A stretch of 64,000 bases of DNA from Martinezella tropici (GTDB taxonomy: Bacteria; Pseudomonadota; Alphaproteobacteria; Rhizobiales; Rhizobiaceae): the NCBI RefSeq assembly GCF_003287875.1, contig NZ_QMKK01000030.1:173891-237890 (forward strand), in the 5' to 3' direction. Below the pieces are notes generated by a model. That model was not told the origin of the DNA and made no database searches. It was given only the letters and a program-made list of their open reading frames with translations. Positions 20,201 to 28,972 of this stretch are shown here, one piece after another. The translations under genes were made by a program, and so were the position numbers. How positions within the stretch are numbered: position 1 is the stretch's first letter; each line of letters opens with the position of its first letter.

Positions 20201-20768
20201 GACCGAGGCCTCGCTCTACGACTACCTCCGCAAGGGCAATGCCGCCCACCATGGCAGCGCCCTCGGGCCGATGGGCGATGTCGTCAAGGCGCTGGAGCCG
20301 CTGCCTGATGAGGATATCCGGGCGATGGCAACTTATCTCGCCAGCCTGAACAAGCGGGAAACTCCGGCCGATCCGGCAGCTGCTGCCGCCGAAGCAATCG
20401 CCAAAGCCACCGCTGCCGAACAGACGGCCTTCGCCGCATCTCCCCGCGGCCAGCGGATCTTCGAAGGGGCCTGTGCCGCCTGCCACAGCAGCAGTACCGC
20501 GCTGACCTCGCTTGCGCTGAACTCAAATCTATACGCAGGGACTCCCGATAACATCATCCAGGCCATCCTCGGTGGCGCGGAAGCGCCGGCGGAGATGAAG
20601 GCACGGAATTCGCCGGAAACGATGTCGATGCCTGCCTTCAAGGAGACGCTGAGCGACGGCTCCATGGAAGATCTCATCACCTACCTGCGTGCCCGCTTCG
20701 CGCCCGACGAGCCCGCATGGACCGATATCACCGGCAGCCTTGCCAGAGCACGCGCTTCCGGACATTGA
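17292..20768 (+). CDS. nicB: nicotinate dehydrogenase large subunit: Mo-cofactor domain plus three c-type haems
   Basis: The 1158-residue protein has a molybdopterin-binding hydroxylase part (residues about 1-715), a likely membrane-anchoring segment WWQFSLGTAGIAAVAGGLLQ around residue 730, and a cytochrome c part with three haem motifs: CNVCH at 781, CSACH at 927 and CAACH at 1061. This is the unusual architecture of NicB, which hydroxylates nicotinate at C6 and hands electrons to the respiratory chain instead of to NAD. It overlaps nicA by eight bases. Export of the haem domain across the membrane is implied by the CxxCH motifs. Length is close to the P. putida enzyme. Confidence 0.93.
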   Translation: MLSVHFKTQTGPLFLVVQDDGHVVAFNGHVDLGTGIRTSLAQIVAEELDVAFERVEMVLGSTVGGLDQGATIASETIQVTAIPLRQAAATARRFLLARARTVLGLEDENLTIEDGVISCDGERNASISYAELVDGLDEHLTHDPDAALKSIAEYRLVGKSRSRVDIPLKAVGAWTFVHDVRVAGMLHGRVIRPPYAGYDHGVQVGSSLVSVDETSVAHIDGLVAVVVVGDFVGVVATREENAIAAMNALKVEWLVPERRPDLNRPEIALRANPSTPRQLIDRGNVDLALEGMPSAMNRTYVWPYQMHGSIGPSCAVAHFEDDHLTVWSGTQNPYPMRRDLAMLMEIPEEQIIIERLEAAGCYGRNCADDVTADAALLSRAVGAPVRVQLTRDQEHAWEPKGAAQVMDVRGGLDTEGGPAAYDFETRYPSNLSPTLALILTGKVAPVADVVQMGDRTAIPPYAYGNLRVTVHDMPPIARASWFRGVSAMPNTFAHECYIDELAAAAEVDPIEYRLRYLPDQRASELVRAVAERAKWQPHTTWGTLGGEGDLLYGRGFAYAVYVHGKFPGTAAAWAAWVADVAVNRKTGEIAVTKVTCGQDAGLMINPDGVRHQIHGNVIQSTSRVLKERVEFSDTAVLSKEWGGYPIITFPEVPDIDVLMLDRPHDPPLGVGESASVPSAAAIANAVYDATGVRFRELPLTPEAVLAGLGNVTPKQADPPKQARKWWQFSLGTAGIAAVAGGLLQLLSPWQPSIAEISRPDAGVFSASTIERGKLAAAIGACNVCHVSNDGRAFGGGRALETPFGTIYASNISPDVTAGIGAWSYPAFERAMRNGVSRDGHRLYPAHPYTSFAGAEDADLQALYAYLMSQPPVETKAPETKLSFPFNIRPLMAGWNALFHQRSGTQFQPDKDAVWNRGAYLVETLGHCSACHSPRNALGAEMSGRFHLAGGYADGWHAPALDGSGKSPVQWTEASLYDYLRKGNAAHHGSALGPMGDVVKALEPLPDEDIRAMATYLASLNKRETPADPAAAAAEAIAKATAAEQTAFAASPRGQRIFEGACAACHSSSTALTSLALNSNLYAGTPDNIIQAILGGAEAPAEMKARNSPETMSMPAFKETLSDGSMEDLITYLRARFAPDEPAWTDITGSLARARASGH

Positions 20769-20776
20769 GAATACCG

Positions 20777-23449
20777 ATGCCGCCACGCCAGGACATATCG
20801 ACCGATCAGAGCTTCCAGTCGCCCGGCCCGGAATTCCGCCCGGCCGCCTACTGGTTTTGGCATTCGATCCCCTCCGGCGCGGTGACACGGGAACAGCTTG
20901 CGGACTTCGTCGCCAAGGGTTTCGGCCGGATCTACATTCAGGCCAGGCTGGCAATGCCGAGGGAGGATTACCTCTCCAGAGCGTTCGTCGCCGCTTACCG
21001 AGATGCGGTGGAGGTAGCAAGCGAACTTGGTCTGCGCGTCGGCATCTATGACGACTATAACTGGATCAGCGGCCAGGCGGCCGGACGCACCGTGCAAGGC
21101 CGTGACGAGCTTCGCGAACGGCATCTGTTCTGGTGCGAGACGCCAGGTGCGACCGGTGAGATCAGCGGCATCGTCACGTCCTGGACAGCGGGAATGGGCC
21201 AGGACATTCTCGATTGGCAATATGACGAGGGGCGTCCCGCCTGGTGTGACTGGCAGATCGAGGCTGTTGCCCTCCACCCCTCGGAGGCTGTCGCATCCAC
21301 GGGCGAAGCCTTGGTATTTTCCGGTTCCGTTGAGATTACCGGCACCAGTGACGACGATTGCGCATTCCGGATCTCAGGTGACGTCCCAGCCGGTTTCAAG
21401 GTTACGGTCTTCGTCAGCGCCCGCAGCCGCACCTCGCGCATCATCAATTATCTGCTGCCCGAGGCCGCCGAGGCCTTCATCACCCATGGTGTGGAACCAT
21501 TGATATCGGCGCTCGACGGTCTCCTGCCCGATCCCGTCGATCAGATTTTCTACGACCAACCGGCTGCTGGCTTTTACAGCTGGAAACAGAAGAGCGGAAA
21601 TCTGGAAAACAGCCTGCCATTTTCGGCTGCCTTTGCCAGCTCGCTCGCCAATCATACCGGCCGGCCGCTTGCCATTTCACTGCTTTCGCTGGTGGGCGAT
21701 ATCGGCCCGGAGACGGCGGTCATCCGCGCCAAGTCCTATGCGGCCCTGTCGCAGCAGATGAACCAAGCCTTCTTCGGCACGTTGCGCGTCTGGGCGGAGA
21801 AAAAGCATCTGCTGCTGACCGGCCACGAAATCCTGCCGCATGTCGGCAGTTTCGATCTCAACGGCACCTTCAAGGGCATCGACCCGCGCATCGCGCCAGC
21901 CGTCGATTTTTTCGGCATCGACGCTTACCGCCATCTGACGGCGGCGGACGCCAACAATTTCATACCGCAGCTTTCGCCGAAACTCGCGGATTCGGTTGCG
22001 CGCGCCAACGGGCGCGGCCGCTGCATGTTGGAGACCTACGCGACCGCCGAACGCACCACGTTTCGAGCCGCCGGGCAATGGGAGCTGACGCTCGAAACCC
22101 TGCGTGCGCACCTGATCCGCATGCATTTCATGGGCATGCGCCAGTCGATCTGGCACGGGCTCTACTTGTCGGCCGGAACCGCCGAGCCCTGCCCTTTCGT
22201 CAATCCGCGTTTCGACTTTGCGCCCGGCATCAATTTTGAGCCTTGGTGGTCGTTCCACGACCTGCTCGCCGACGAGACCGCAAGGCTCTCAGCCTTCATC
22301 GAGCCCGCGCGCCCGCTGACGCGCGTTGCTATTTTCTATCCGCTCCACACTGCGCTGGCGGAAGGTCCAAGACATGAGCATGCGGATCATGTCGGCGCCT
22401 GGTGCAGAGCGCTTCTGGAAAAGCGCATCGATTTCCTCTTCGTTTCCGAGGAAGCTATTGGTAAGGCCGCGATCGACGGTTCGCTGATCACGATCAGCGG
22501 CCAGACCTTCGATGCCGTCATCTTGCCTGCCGTCACGACGATCGGCGGCCTGAAAGCCATCCACGTTCTCGAACGTTTCACCGTTGCGGGAGGTATCGTT
22601 TGGTCATCCGGTGGCAGCGACCATTTCGTGCCGCTTGACGGCGAATGTTCAATCGACAATCCTTCGTCGAGGAGCCTCGCCCAACTGCCCACCAGCGAGG
22701 ACGTCGAGGCGCTCCTGTCGGCCTTCGCCCGGCGAGGACCGATCTTGCTGACGGATCCCGCGCCGACGTTCTGGCGCTGGATCGGCGAGGATGCGGCGGG
22801 CTGGCGACTGGCGCTGTTCAACGACAGCGCCGAGCCCACAACGGAAGACTTCGCGCTGAATACGTGCTTTGACATCGCATCATGGGATTGCGCCACCGCC
22901 ACGGAAACACGTCACGGCACATCATCTGATCTGTCGATCAGCCTTGAACCCCATGAACTACTCTGCTTGCGGCTTGTCCCGAGCCAGGAGCCCGCAAGCA
23001 AGCTAGCACTCTCACCCTCGGCACCCAATCGCACGGAGTGGGTCGGCGTTGCCCTTGTCGAGCAGTGGAGGCTGCGCTTCGAGGGAAACTCCGAACCGAT
23101 CGATATCCGCGTCGATCGCGGCTGGGATGCGCAGGGGTTTGACGCAGTGTCAGGCACGGCAATCTATGCGCGGACGATTACCACAGGCGATGCCGGGCGC
23201 TACCAGCTGCAGCTGCCCATCGTCCATACCGCCGCCAGCGTCAGCATCGATGGCCGCCCGGCGGGAAGACGCGGCTGGCGCCCCTACCGCTTCGATCTGG
23301 GGCTACTTGAGCCGGGCGATCATCGTCTGGAAATTTCGGTCTCCTCCACGGCGGCAAATGCCTATTATGCCAGTACGCCGTTCAAGGGCGGCAAGGACGA
23401 TCCCGCAGGGCTCGGCGCGCCTCCCATCCTTTTCTTTTCAGGACTGTAA
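20777..23449 (+). CDS. large glycoside hydrolase-like protein (GH106-like), uncertain specificity
   Basis: The 890-residue protein starts at ATG 20777, only eight bases after nicB. An N-terminal region RPAAYWFWHSIPSGAVTREQ followed by FGRIYIQAR and LRVGIYDDYNWISG has the look of a TIM-barrel glycosidase of the GH106 (alpha-L-rhamnosidase) type, with later acidic motifs (TGHEILPH, DFFGIDAYRH). A middle glutamine-amidotransferase-like section (TRVAIFYPLHTA, AVILPAVTTIGG) and a C-terminal beta-sandwich around residues 760-880 also fit that family. No signal peptide is seen, so it should be cytoplasmic and act on imported oligosaccharides or glycosides. Family assignment is from recall of motifs and is not certain. 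Confidence 0.65.
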   Translation: MPPRQDISTDQSFQSPGPEFRPAAYWFWHSIPSGAVTREQLADFVAKGFGRIYIQARLAMPREDYLSRAFVAAYRDAVEVASELGLRVGIYDDYNWISGQAAGRTVQGRDELRERHLFWCETPGATGEISGIVTSWTAGMGQDILDWQYDEGRPAWCDWQIEAVALHPSEAVASTGEALVFSGSVEITGTSDDDCAFRISGDVPAGFKVTVFVSARSRTSRIINYLLPEAAEAFITHGVEPLISALDGLLPDPVDQIFYDQPAAGFYSWKQKSGNLENSLPFSAAFASSLANHTGRPLAISLLSLVGDIGPETAVIRAKSYAALSQQMNQAFFGTLRVWAEKKHLLLTGHEILPHVGSFDLNGTFKGIDPRIAPAVDFFGIDAYRHLTAADANNFIPQLSPKLADSVARANGRGRCMLETYATAERTTFRAAGQWELTLETLRAHLIRMHFMGMRQSIWHGLYLSAGTAEPCPFVNPRFDFAPGINFEPWWSFHDLLADETARLSAFIEPARPLTRVAIFYPLHTALAEGPRHEHADHVGAWCRALLEKRIDFLFVSEEAIGKAAIDGSLITISGQTFDAVILPAVTTIGGLKAIHVLERFTVAGGIVWSSGGSDHFVPLDGECSIDNPSSRSLAQLPTSEDVEALLSAFARRGPILLTDPAPTFWRWIGEDAAGWRLALFNDSAEPTTEDFALNTCFDIASWDCATATETRHGTSSDLSISLEPHELLCLRLVPSQEPASKLALSPSAPNRTEWVGVALVEQWRLRFEGNSEPIDIRVDRGWDAQGFDAVSGTAIYARTITTGDAGRYQLQLPIVHTAASVSIDGRPAGRRGWRPYRFDLGLLEPGDHRLEISVSSTAANAYYASTPFKGGKDDPAGLGAPPILFFSGL

Positions 23450-23452
23450 GAC

Positions 23453-25675
23453 ATGCCTCAGCACACGACCATTCCCCTCAATCGCGCCTGGAATACCTGG
23501 AGCGACCGGCCGGCCGAGATGGTCTTCCTGCCGCTCGGCGTGCGCCTGACGCCGGTGCTCTATTCAAGCCGTAGCCGGACGACCTCCGCGATCGAGCCCC
23601 GTCACGACACGGTTCGCCTCGGGCGGCACGAGCTCGATGGTTCGGAAGTCTCGCTTGAGACCGAGCATACCGGCACCACCCTCTCCTTTCACTGGAGCAA
23701 GCCTGATCCCTTCGTGGTTACCGGCGGCTGGAGGGCACAGGCCTCCGCTGAGTGGGGGCTCCGCTTCTGGGTGACGCTGGCGATCTCCGCCGACGGTGCC
23801 ACGGTCACCTACGACGAGGCAGCGGGCGCCGCCCTCATCAAGATCGGCCAGCGCTTCGTGGCCGTCGTCAGCGCCGAAAGTCCGGTGCAGGTGACCGGCC
23901 ATGACAGCATTGCCGATCTAAGGCAGGATTTCGAGGCGAACGGCTATTTCTATCTCGCCAGCCGCAGCAATGCGGCGCCCGTCATCGGACTGCGTTTCAA
24001 CCTCGAAATGATGCGCGACGGCAGCTATGCGGCGGCCGTCGCCGACCGCGCCGATCTTGCCATCGAGAAGGCACGGGCGGCCCTTGCCAGGAAGGCAGCG
24101 CCCGTGGCCGATCAGACAGACACCTTCCTCGCTGCGGTTCGCGATATCGTCGGCTGGAACACGATCTGGGACGAGACCAACAACCGGCCCTACACCGCCG
24201 TCACCCGCATCTGGAACCTCGGCAAGTTCGCCGTCTGGTACAATGACCAGACCTATGCCGCGCTTCTCTCCGGCCTGTTCGACATGGACATCGCCCGCGA
24301 AAACCTCGCGGCCGCCTTTGCCGGCGTGACGCCGCAGGGCAACGTCGCCTGCATCGTCACATCGAATGACGCATGGGTCGACCGCACGCAGCCGCCGCTG
24401 GGCTCGCTCGTTCTCTGGGATCTCTATCAACGCAGCGGCGAGCGCTCGATCGTCGAGGCGAGCTACGACGTCGTCGCCCGCGCTCATCGTTGGTGGTGGG
24501 ATAACCGTGATCCGGATCGCCGCGGCATGATTTCCTGCGGCACATCCGATGTCGGTGAGTCGCTCTACAAGGGCACCGCCTTCGGAGCCCGCAACGAAAC
24601 CGGCATGGACAATTCGGCCACCCATGACGAAGCGGTCTACGACCCGAATACGCGCTCCCTCTCAACCTTTGATCTCGGCCTGAACTGCGTCGTCGCACTC
24701 GATGCCGAAATGCTCGCCAAGCTCGCCGCCTTTCTCGGCAAGACTGTCGAAGTCGAAGAGTTCGAGGCTATCGCCGCCGGGCTGCGCCAGCGGATCAGTG
24801 AAGAACTCTGGGACGACAAGCGCAGGATCTTCGCCAACCGCCAGCGATCCGGCGCCTTCGTCAAGTCGCTCTCGCCCACCAGCTTCTATCCGCTGCTCTG
24901 TGGTGCCGCGAGCGACGAACAGGCCCGCCACCTGATGGTTCATCTTCAGGACAACAGCCTCTTTGCCGGTGAGTTCGGTCTTCCGAACGCCACCCGCAAC
25001 GATCCGGCTTACGCAGAAAATGTCTATTGGCGCGGCCGCATCTGGCCGAATGTCAACTATCTCGTCTGGCTTGGCCTGAAGCGCTACGGCCTTGAACCGC
25101 AAGCGCAGAGGCTAAGAGCACAATCACAGGAACTTTTCCTCAAGTCCTGGGAAGGGAAGCGGATCGCGGCCGAGAATTACAATTCGCGGACCGGCGAGGC
25201 GATGGATCAGGGGGATACCGATCCCTTCTATATCTGGGCAGGCCTGTTGCCGCTCATGGCGATGTCCGATGTCGTCGATGTCGACCCTTGGGATGGTTGG
25301 ACGATCAGCAACCGACAGCGAGATGCAAACTTGGGCACGATCGTCTCTCCGGCGGGACCGATGAGCGTTCGGATTGCAGACGGCCGCCTATTGCTCTCGA
25401 TAAACGGCAAGCTTTTTCTCGAGACCAGCCTCCCCCTTCGACTTTCCGGCCTATCGATCGCGCCGGGTCACGTTCGTATGACGATTTCGCCGGTTGACCC
25501 AGGCGGTGTCCTTATCTTTCCTGGGCTCGATGCAGATGACGTCATGGGCATATATATCGATCGCATCGCAATCCCTTCCGAGCGGGTGGATGGTCCTCTC
25601 ACCATAGCCATCGCCGCCTCTTCGGAAGCACGCAAATTGGAAATTTTCGTTGGAGCCGATACAAGCCGGATTTAA
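23453..25675 (+). CDS. GH63-like (alpha/alpha)6-barrel glycosidase
   Basis: The 740-residue protein starts three bases after the preceding glycosidase gene, so they form one operon. The catalytic barrel (about residues 230-620) contains NETGMDNSATHDEAVYD, SLSPTSFYPLLCGAASDEQA and YWRGRIWPNVNYLVWLGLKR, which match signatures of GH63 enzymes such as YgjK and mannosylglycerate hydrolase. The aspartate in TGMDNS and a glutamate later on (RIAAENYNSRTGEA) are candidate catalytic acids. No signal peptide is present. The linkage cleaved cannot be deduced. It lacks a nearby sugar transporter, which is odd for such a pair. Confidence 0.75.
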   Translation: MPQHTTIPLNRAWNTWSDRPAEMVFLPLGVRLTPVLYSSRSRTTSAIEPRHDTVRLGRHELDGSEVSLETEHTGTTLSFHWSKPDPFVVTGGWRAQASAEWGLRFWVTLAISADGATVTYDEAAGAALIKIGQRFVAVVSAESPVQVTGHDSIADLRQDFEANGYFYLASRSNAAPVIGLRFNLEMMRDGSYAAAVADRADLAIEKARAALARKAAPVADQTDTFLAAVRDIVGWNTIWDETNNRPYTAVTRIWNLGKFAVWYNDQTYAALLSGLFDMDIARENLAAAFAGVTPQGNVACIVTSNDAWVDRTQPPLGSLVLWDLYQRSGERSIVEASYDVVARAHRWWWDNRDPDRRGMISCGTSDVGESLYKGTAFGARNETGMDNSATHDEAVYDPNTRSLSTFDLGLNCVVALDAEMLAKLAAFLGKTVEVEEFEAIAAGLRQRISEELWDDKRRIFANRQRSGAFVKSLSPTSFYPLLCGAASDEQARHLMVHLQDNSLFAGEFGLPNATRNDPAYAENVYWRGRIWPNVNYLVWLGLKRYGLEPQAQRLRAQSQELFLKSWEGKRIAAENYNSRTGEAMDQGDTDPFYIWAGLLPLMAMSDVVDVDPWDGWTISNRQRDANLGTIVSPAGPMSVRIADGRLLLSINGKLFLETSLPLRLSGLSIAPGHVRMTISPVDPGGVLIFPGLDADDVMGIYIDRIAIPSERVDGPLTIAIAASSEARKLEIFVGADTSRI

Positions 25676-25803
25676 CACTCGATATCAAGCCCGATTGTCG
25701 TAATATCGTCCATGGTGGGTGGCTCCTCTCTTGATGCCGTCGGAGGGCGCCATCCACCACATCAACTTAACGAAACTCGGACATCGATATGCGCTGACGG
25801 GTC

Positions 25804-26000
25804 ATAACGAACCGTACTCTGCTCTATCGTAGCCACTGCTTTCCCGCCGAAATTATCGTCCACGCCGTCTGGCTCTCTTTCCGATTCCCTCTGAGCCTGC
25901 GGATGGTTGAGGGCATGATGGCGGCACGCGGGATCATCGTTTCGCATCAGACGATCCGGTCATGGGTTGAGAAATTCGGACGTGCCTTTGCCACGAAATC
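25804..26000 (+). mobile_element. IS6-family transposase N-terminal remnant
   Basis: One frame reads TNRTLLYRSHCFPAEIIVHA, then VWLSFRFPLSLRMVEGMMAA, RGIIVSHQTIRSWVEKFG and RAFATK, which is the start of an IS6/IS26-type transposase. The expected start codon position carries ATA (25804-25806) rather than ATG, and similarity ends near 26000, before the DDE catalytic region, with a stop at 26106. No terminal repeats were recognised. The surrounding 25676-26236 stretch holds no other gene. Confidence 0.7.
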
Positions 26001-26236
26001 CGCCGCCGTTCAGCCGGCCGGCTCAATCTACCCATCAACCGTTCAAAAACGAAAACCCCGTTTTTTCTACCGTGAGTTCATCTCAGCAAGTTATTTTTTT
26101 GTTTAAATTTAGAATCTAATCTTAGCATCTGGGATGCATGTAGCGTTCGGTGATGCGCAGGAAGCGCAGGAATTGTTGCCGATGTGACGCCAGTCTTCGC
26201 GACGGACACGACAGCAACTCAGCGCGGTGGGTATCG

Positions 26237-28069
26237 ATGAAGAACATGAAAATCTCGCTCCAGCTGTTTTTGCTGGTTGGAGCCATGATAACGACTTTCG
26301 CAGGCCTGACATTTCTCCAGATTCGGTCCTCAACGACGGCCATCTACCATGAGCGCTATGAAATGCTGCGCACGCAAGTGGAAACGGCTATCTCCGTATT
26401 GAAGGACTATCAAAGCCGGGTCGAGAAAGGCCAATTGTCGCTTGATGAAGCCAAGAAGCAGGCTTATGGCCAGCTCAACAAGATGACCTTCGAACCGGAC
26501 GGATATTTCTACGGATACGACTACAATGTCGTGCTGGTCTTTCATCCGACCTCGCCGAGTGTCGGCCAAAGCAACAAAGGCGTGAAGGACGCCAACGGCT
26601 TTGCCTATCGTGACGAACTCGTTCGGCTGGGCCGGGCCGGCGGCGGCTATGTCGAGTTCATCGGGCCGAAGCCGGGCAAGGACCCGAATGACCGCAGCTA
26701 CTCCAAAGCAAGTTATGCCAAAGTCTTCGAACCTTGGCAGATCGTCATCATTACCGGGCTTTATACGGACGATCTGAAAGAAGATATTCGCAATTCGACC
26801 ATCAAGATAGTCGGTGGCTCCGCACTTGCGTTCCTGCTGGCGATTGCCGCAGCCTATTTCATCATCCGAGGTATTTCGCGTCCGCTCAATGCCATCCACG
26901 ATGCGCTGAATGCCGTGGCCGATGAAGACGTCACCCTCGACATTCCCCACACCGACATGGGCAATGAAGTGGGCAAGATGGCGCGTGCGACCAAGGCCCT
27001 GCAGGAGAAAGTGCGCGAGCGCCATACCATGCTGGCACGGCAGGAAGAGCAGCAGCGCGAACTGGACGCCGAGCGCCAGCGCAATCTCGATGCTCAGCGC
27101 AAGGAAGCCGAAGAGCAAGCGCATGTGGTCGCCACCATCGGCGCCTCGCTCGAGCAGCTCTCTGTCGGCGACCTCACGGTTCGCTGCGCCGATCTGGGTC
27201 CAAAGTACGAGGGCCTGCGCCACAACTTCAACGACGCCCTTTCCCGCCTCGAACAGGCCATGAGCCGCGTCAACCTGAAAGGCGCCGACATCAGTGTTTC
27301 CAAGGAAGAGATCCGTCGCGCTTCCAACGAGCTTGCGCAACGCACCGAGCGTCAGGCCGCCAATCTGGAGGAGACCTCGGCAGCTCTCGATGAGCTGACG
27401 GTGGCGGTTCGCCAGACGGCGGAAGGTGCCAGGGAAGCTGCAAGCCGCGTCGCATCCGTCAGTCAGGAAGCGCGCCAGAGTGACGGTATTGTCGAGCAGG
27501 CGATCGCCGCCATGAGCGGTATCGAGCAATCGGCCACCGAGATCACCAAGATCATTGGCGTCATCGACGAGATCGCCTTCCAGACCAACCTGCTGGCCCT
27601 CAATGCGGGCGTGGAAGCGGCGCGCGCCGGCGACAGCGGCAAGGGCTTTGCGGTCGTCGCCCAGGAGGTGCGCGAACTTGCTCAACGCTCTGCCGCCGCC
27701 GCCAAGGAAATTAAGGAGCAGATCGCCCGCTCCACCGGCCAGGTTGAACAGGGCGTGCAAATGGTCGGTAAGACCGGCGAGGCACTAAAGCGGATTTCCA
27801 GCCAGATCACCGCTGCCGACGATATCGTCTCGAAAATCGCGCACAGCGCTCAGGAGCAGGATTCGACCCTGCGCTCGATTTCCTCTGCGCTCAACCAGCT
27901 CGACACCGCCACCCAGCAGAACGCCGCCATGGCGGAAGAAACCACCGCTTCGGCAGAAGTTCTCGCCAACGATACTGGCGACCTGCTGGATCTTATCCGA
28001 GGCTTCCGCACCAATAGCTCTGCAAGCGAACTACATAGAATAGGCCATCAGATGCGACGGGCAGGCTGA
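26237..28069 (+). CDS. methyl-accepting chemotaxis protein with sCache sensor
   Basis: The 610-residue protein has an N-terminal membrane segment (LQLFLLVGAMITTFAGLTFL), a periplasmic single-Cache domain with DGYFYGYDYNVVLVFHP and DLKEDIRNSTIKI, a second membrane segment (ALAFLLAIAAAYFIIRGI, residues about 195-215), a HAMP domain, a helical linker with RQEEQQRELDAERQRNLDAQ, and the signalling domain with the hairpin tip IDEIAFQTNLLALNAGVEAA. It lacks a C-terminal NWETF-type pentapeptide. sCache receptors commonly sense small organic acids. ATG 26237 follows GGTGGG; the longer frame has no signal-like sequence. Confidence 0.93.
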   Translation: MKNMKISLQLFLLVGAMITTFAGLTFLQIRSSTTAIYHERYEMLRTQVETAISVLKDYQSRVEKGQLSLDEAKKQAYGQLNKMTFEPDGYFYGYDYNVVLVFHPTSPSVGQSNKGVKDANGFAYRDELVRLGRAGGGYVEFIGPKPGKDPNDRSYSKASYAKVFEPWQIVIITGLYTDDLKEDIRNSTIKIVGGSALAFLLAIAAAYFIIRGISRPLNAIHDALNAVADEDVTLDIPHTDMGNEVGKMARATKALQEKVRERHTMLARQEEQQRELDAERQRNLDAQRKEAEEQAHVVATIGASLEQLSVGDLTVRCADLGPKYEGLRHNFNDALSRLEQAMSRVNLKGADISVSKEEIRRASNELAQRTERQAANLEETSAALDELTVAVRQTAEGAREAASRVASVSQEARQSDGIVEQAIAAMSGIEQSATEITKIIGVIDEIAFQTNLLALNAGVEAARAGDSGKGFAVVAQEVRELAQRSAAAAKEIKEQIARSTGQVEQGVQMVGKTGEALKRISSQITAADDIVSKIAHSAQEQDSTLRSISSALNQLDTATQQNAAMAEETTASAEVLANDTGDLLDLIRGFRTNSSASELHRIGHQMRRAG

Positions 28070-28104
28070 ACAGGCCTTACCACGCCGCTGAACCTAGTCA
28101 TGAC

Positions 28105-28121
28105 CTCCACCAGAGGTGGAG
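28105..28121 (+). terminator. stem-loop after chemoreceptor gene
   Basis: CTCCACC (28105-28111) pairs perfectly with GGTGGAG (28115-28121) around AGA, 35 bases after the stop codon and followed by ATTT. Confidence 0.5.
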
Positions 28122-28141
28122 ATTTGAAACGCTGCGCTTGA

Positions 28142-28156
28142 ACCGCTAGAAGCGGT
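28142..28156 (-). terminator. short stem-loop after the 28168 gene
   Basis: ACCGCT (28142-28147) pairs with AGCGGT (28151-28156) around AGA, 11 bases beyond the stop of the minus-strand small gene. The stem is short. Confidence 0.35.
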
Positions 28157-28167
28157 ATTGCTAGCGC

Positions 28168-28413
28168 TTAGTAGCTCCGATTGAAGAGGTCGGCAAAGTC
28201 GGAAGCTTTGTCGGCCTTTTCCTGATTACGGATATATTGTCTGACGACCTGCTCATTGTAGCCCTTCAGCGCGTGGGGGATTGATCCCCCGAAATTGCGG
28301 CCCGGAACAAAGCTTTCGCATGGCCGTTCGTTCTTGTGATGAGCGAAAGAGGAAAGGCCAAGCCCGGTGGCGATTAATCCAAGTCCACCGACACACAGGA
28401 ACGCAAACGCCAA
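28168..28413 (-). CDS. small hypothetical protein with N-terminal membrane segment
   Basis: I do not recognise a family. The 81-residue frame begins with a TTG codon at 28413 (an in-frame stop lies directly upstream), then a hydrophobic stretch VGGLGLIATGLGLSSF and a polar C-terminal half with YNEQVVRQYIRNQEKADKAS. It may be a small membrane-anchored protein. It is divergent from the PRC-barrel gene. The start codon is weak and expression is unproven. Confidence 0.35.
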   Translation of the reverse strand: MAFAFLCVGGLGLIATGLGLSSFAHHKNERPCESFVPGRNFGGSIPHALKGYNEQVVRQYIRNQEKADKASDFADLFNRSY

Positions 28414-28458
28414 TCACATCGCTCGACATTACGCCCGAAATCAATGGAGGAGTAGGTC

Positions 28459-28755
28459 ATGGATCATAGCAACCACATACGACTGACCGAAGAAGAACTC
28501 ACACAAGCCAATCTGGAAGGCGCATCGATCTATGATGCCGATGACCACAAGGTTGGTACGGTTGACCACGTGCATGGTGCCGGCGTCGGCAGCAGCGTCG
28601 TGATCGACGTTGGCGGTTTCCTTGGTATCGGTGCAAAGCCGGTGTCCGTTCGAGGGACCGATCTCGATTTCATGCGCGACGAAAGCGGCGAGATCCATGG
28701 CGTGACTTCCTGGACCAAGGACCAGCTGAAGGCAATGCCCGAGCATCGCGATTAG
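28459..28755 (+). CDS. PRC-barrel domain protein
   Basis: The 98-residue protein is a single PRC-barrel-type beta domain: LEGASIYDADDHKVGTVDHV, then VVIDVGGFLGIGAKPVSVRG, and a tail of WTKDQLKAMPEH. Rhizobial genomes carry many such small soluble proteins, usually induced by general stress. A strong GGAGGAG ribosome binding site lies nine bases before ATG 28459. It is monocistronic, with a strong stem-loop right behind it. Confidence 0.8.
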   Translation: MDHSNHIRLTEEELTQANLEGASIYDADDHKVGTVDHVHGAGVGSSVVIDVGGFLGIGAKPVSVRGTDLDFMRDESGEIHGVTSWTKDQLKAMPEHRD

Positions 28756-28764
28756 ACACTGGAA

Positions 28765-28790
28765 GGGAGCTTCCGTATGGGGAAGCTCCC
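28765..28790 (+). terminator. strong stem-loop after PRC-barrel gene
   Basis: GGGAGCTTCC (28765-28774) pairs perfectly with GGAAGCTCCC (28781-28790) around GTATGG, nine bases after the stop codon. Confidence 0.75.
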
Positions 28791-28972
28791 CTTCGAACCG
28801 AGATTTCCATACGCGAGAAATATCCAAGCGCGCCGGACACATTCGCTGCACCGAGCAGAACGAGAATGGTGCGCGGCGATAATAGCTCCCATTTTTCGTC
28901 ACACGGTGACGTGATTTAAACGTCGATCGCGACGGCCGCGCCTCGTTCGTCCGCTTCCCTCATTCGTCGGTT

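Noticed and set aside
18921..20486. 521-codon open frame on the strand opposite nicB
   Set aside because: It is a shadow of a GC-rich gene: nicB has clear domains and haem motifs on the other strand, while this frame has none and no ribosome binding site.
26330..27760. 476-codon frame antisense to the chemoreceptor gene
   Set aside because: The plus strand encodes an unmistakable chemoreceptor; the antisense frame has no recognisable domain.
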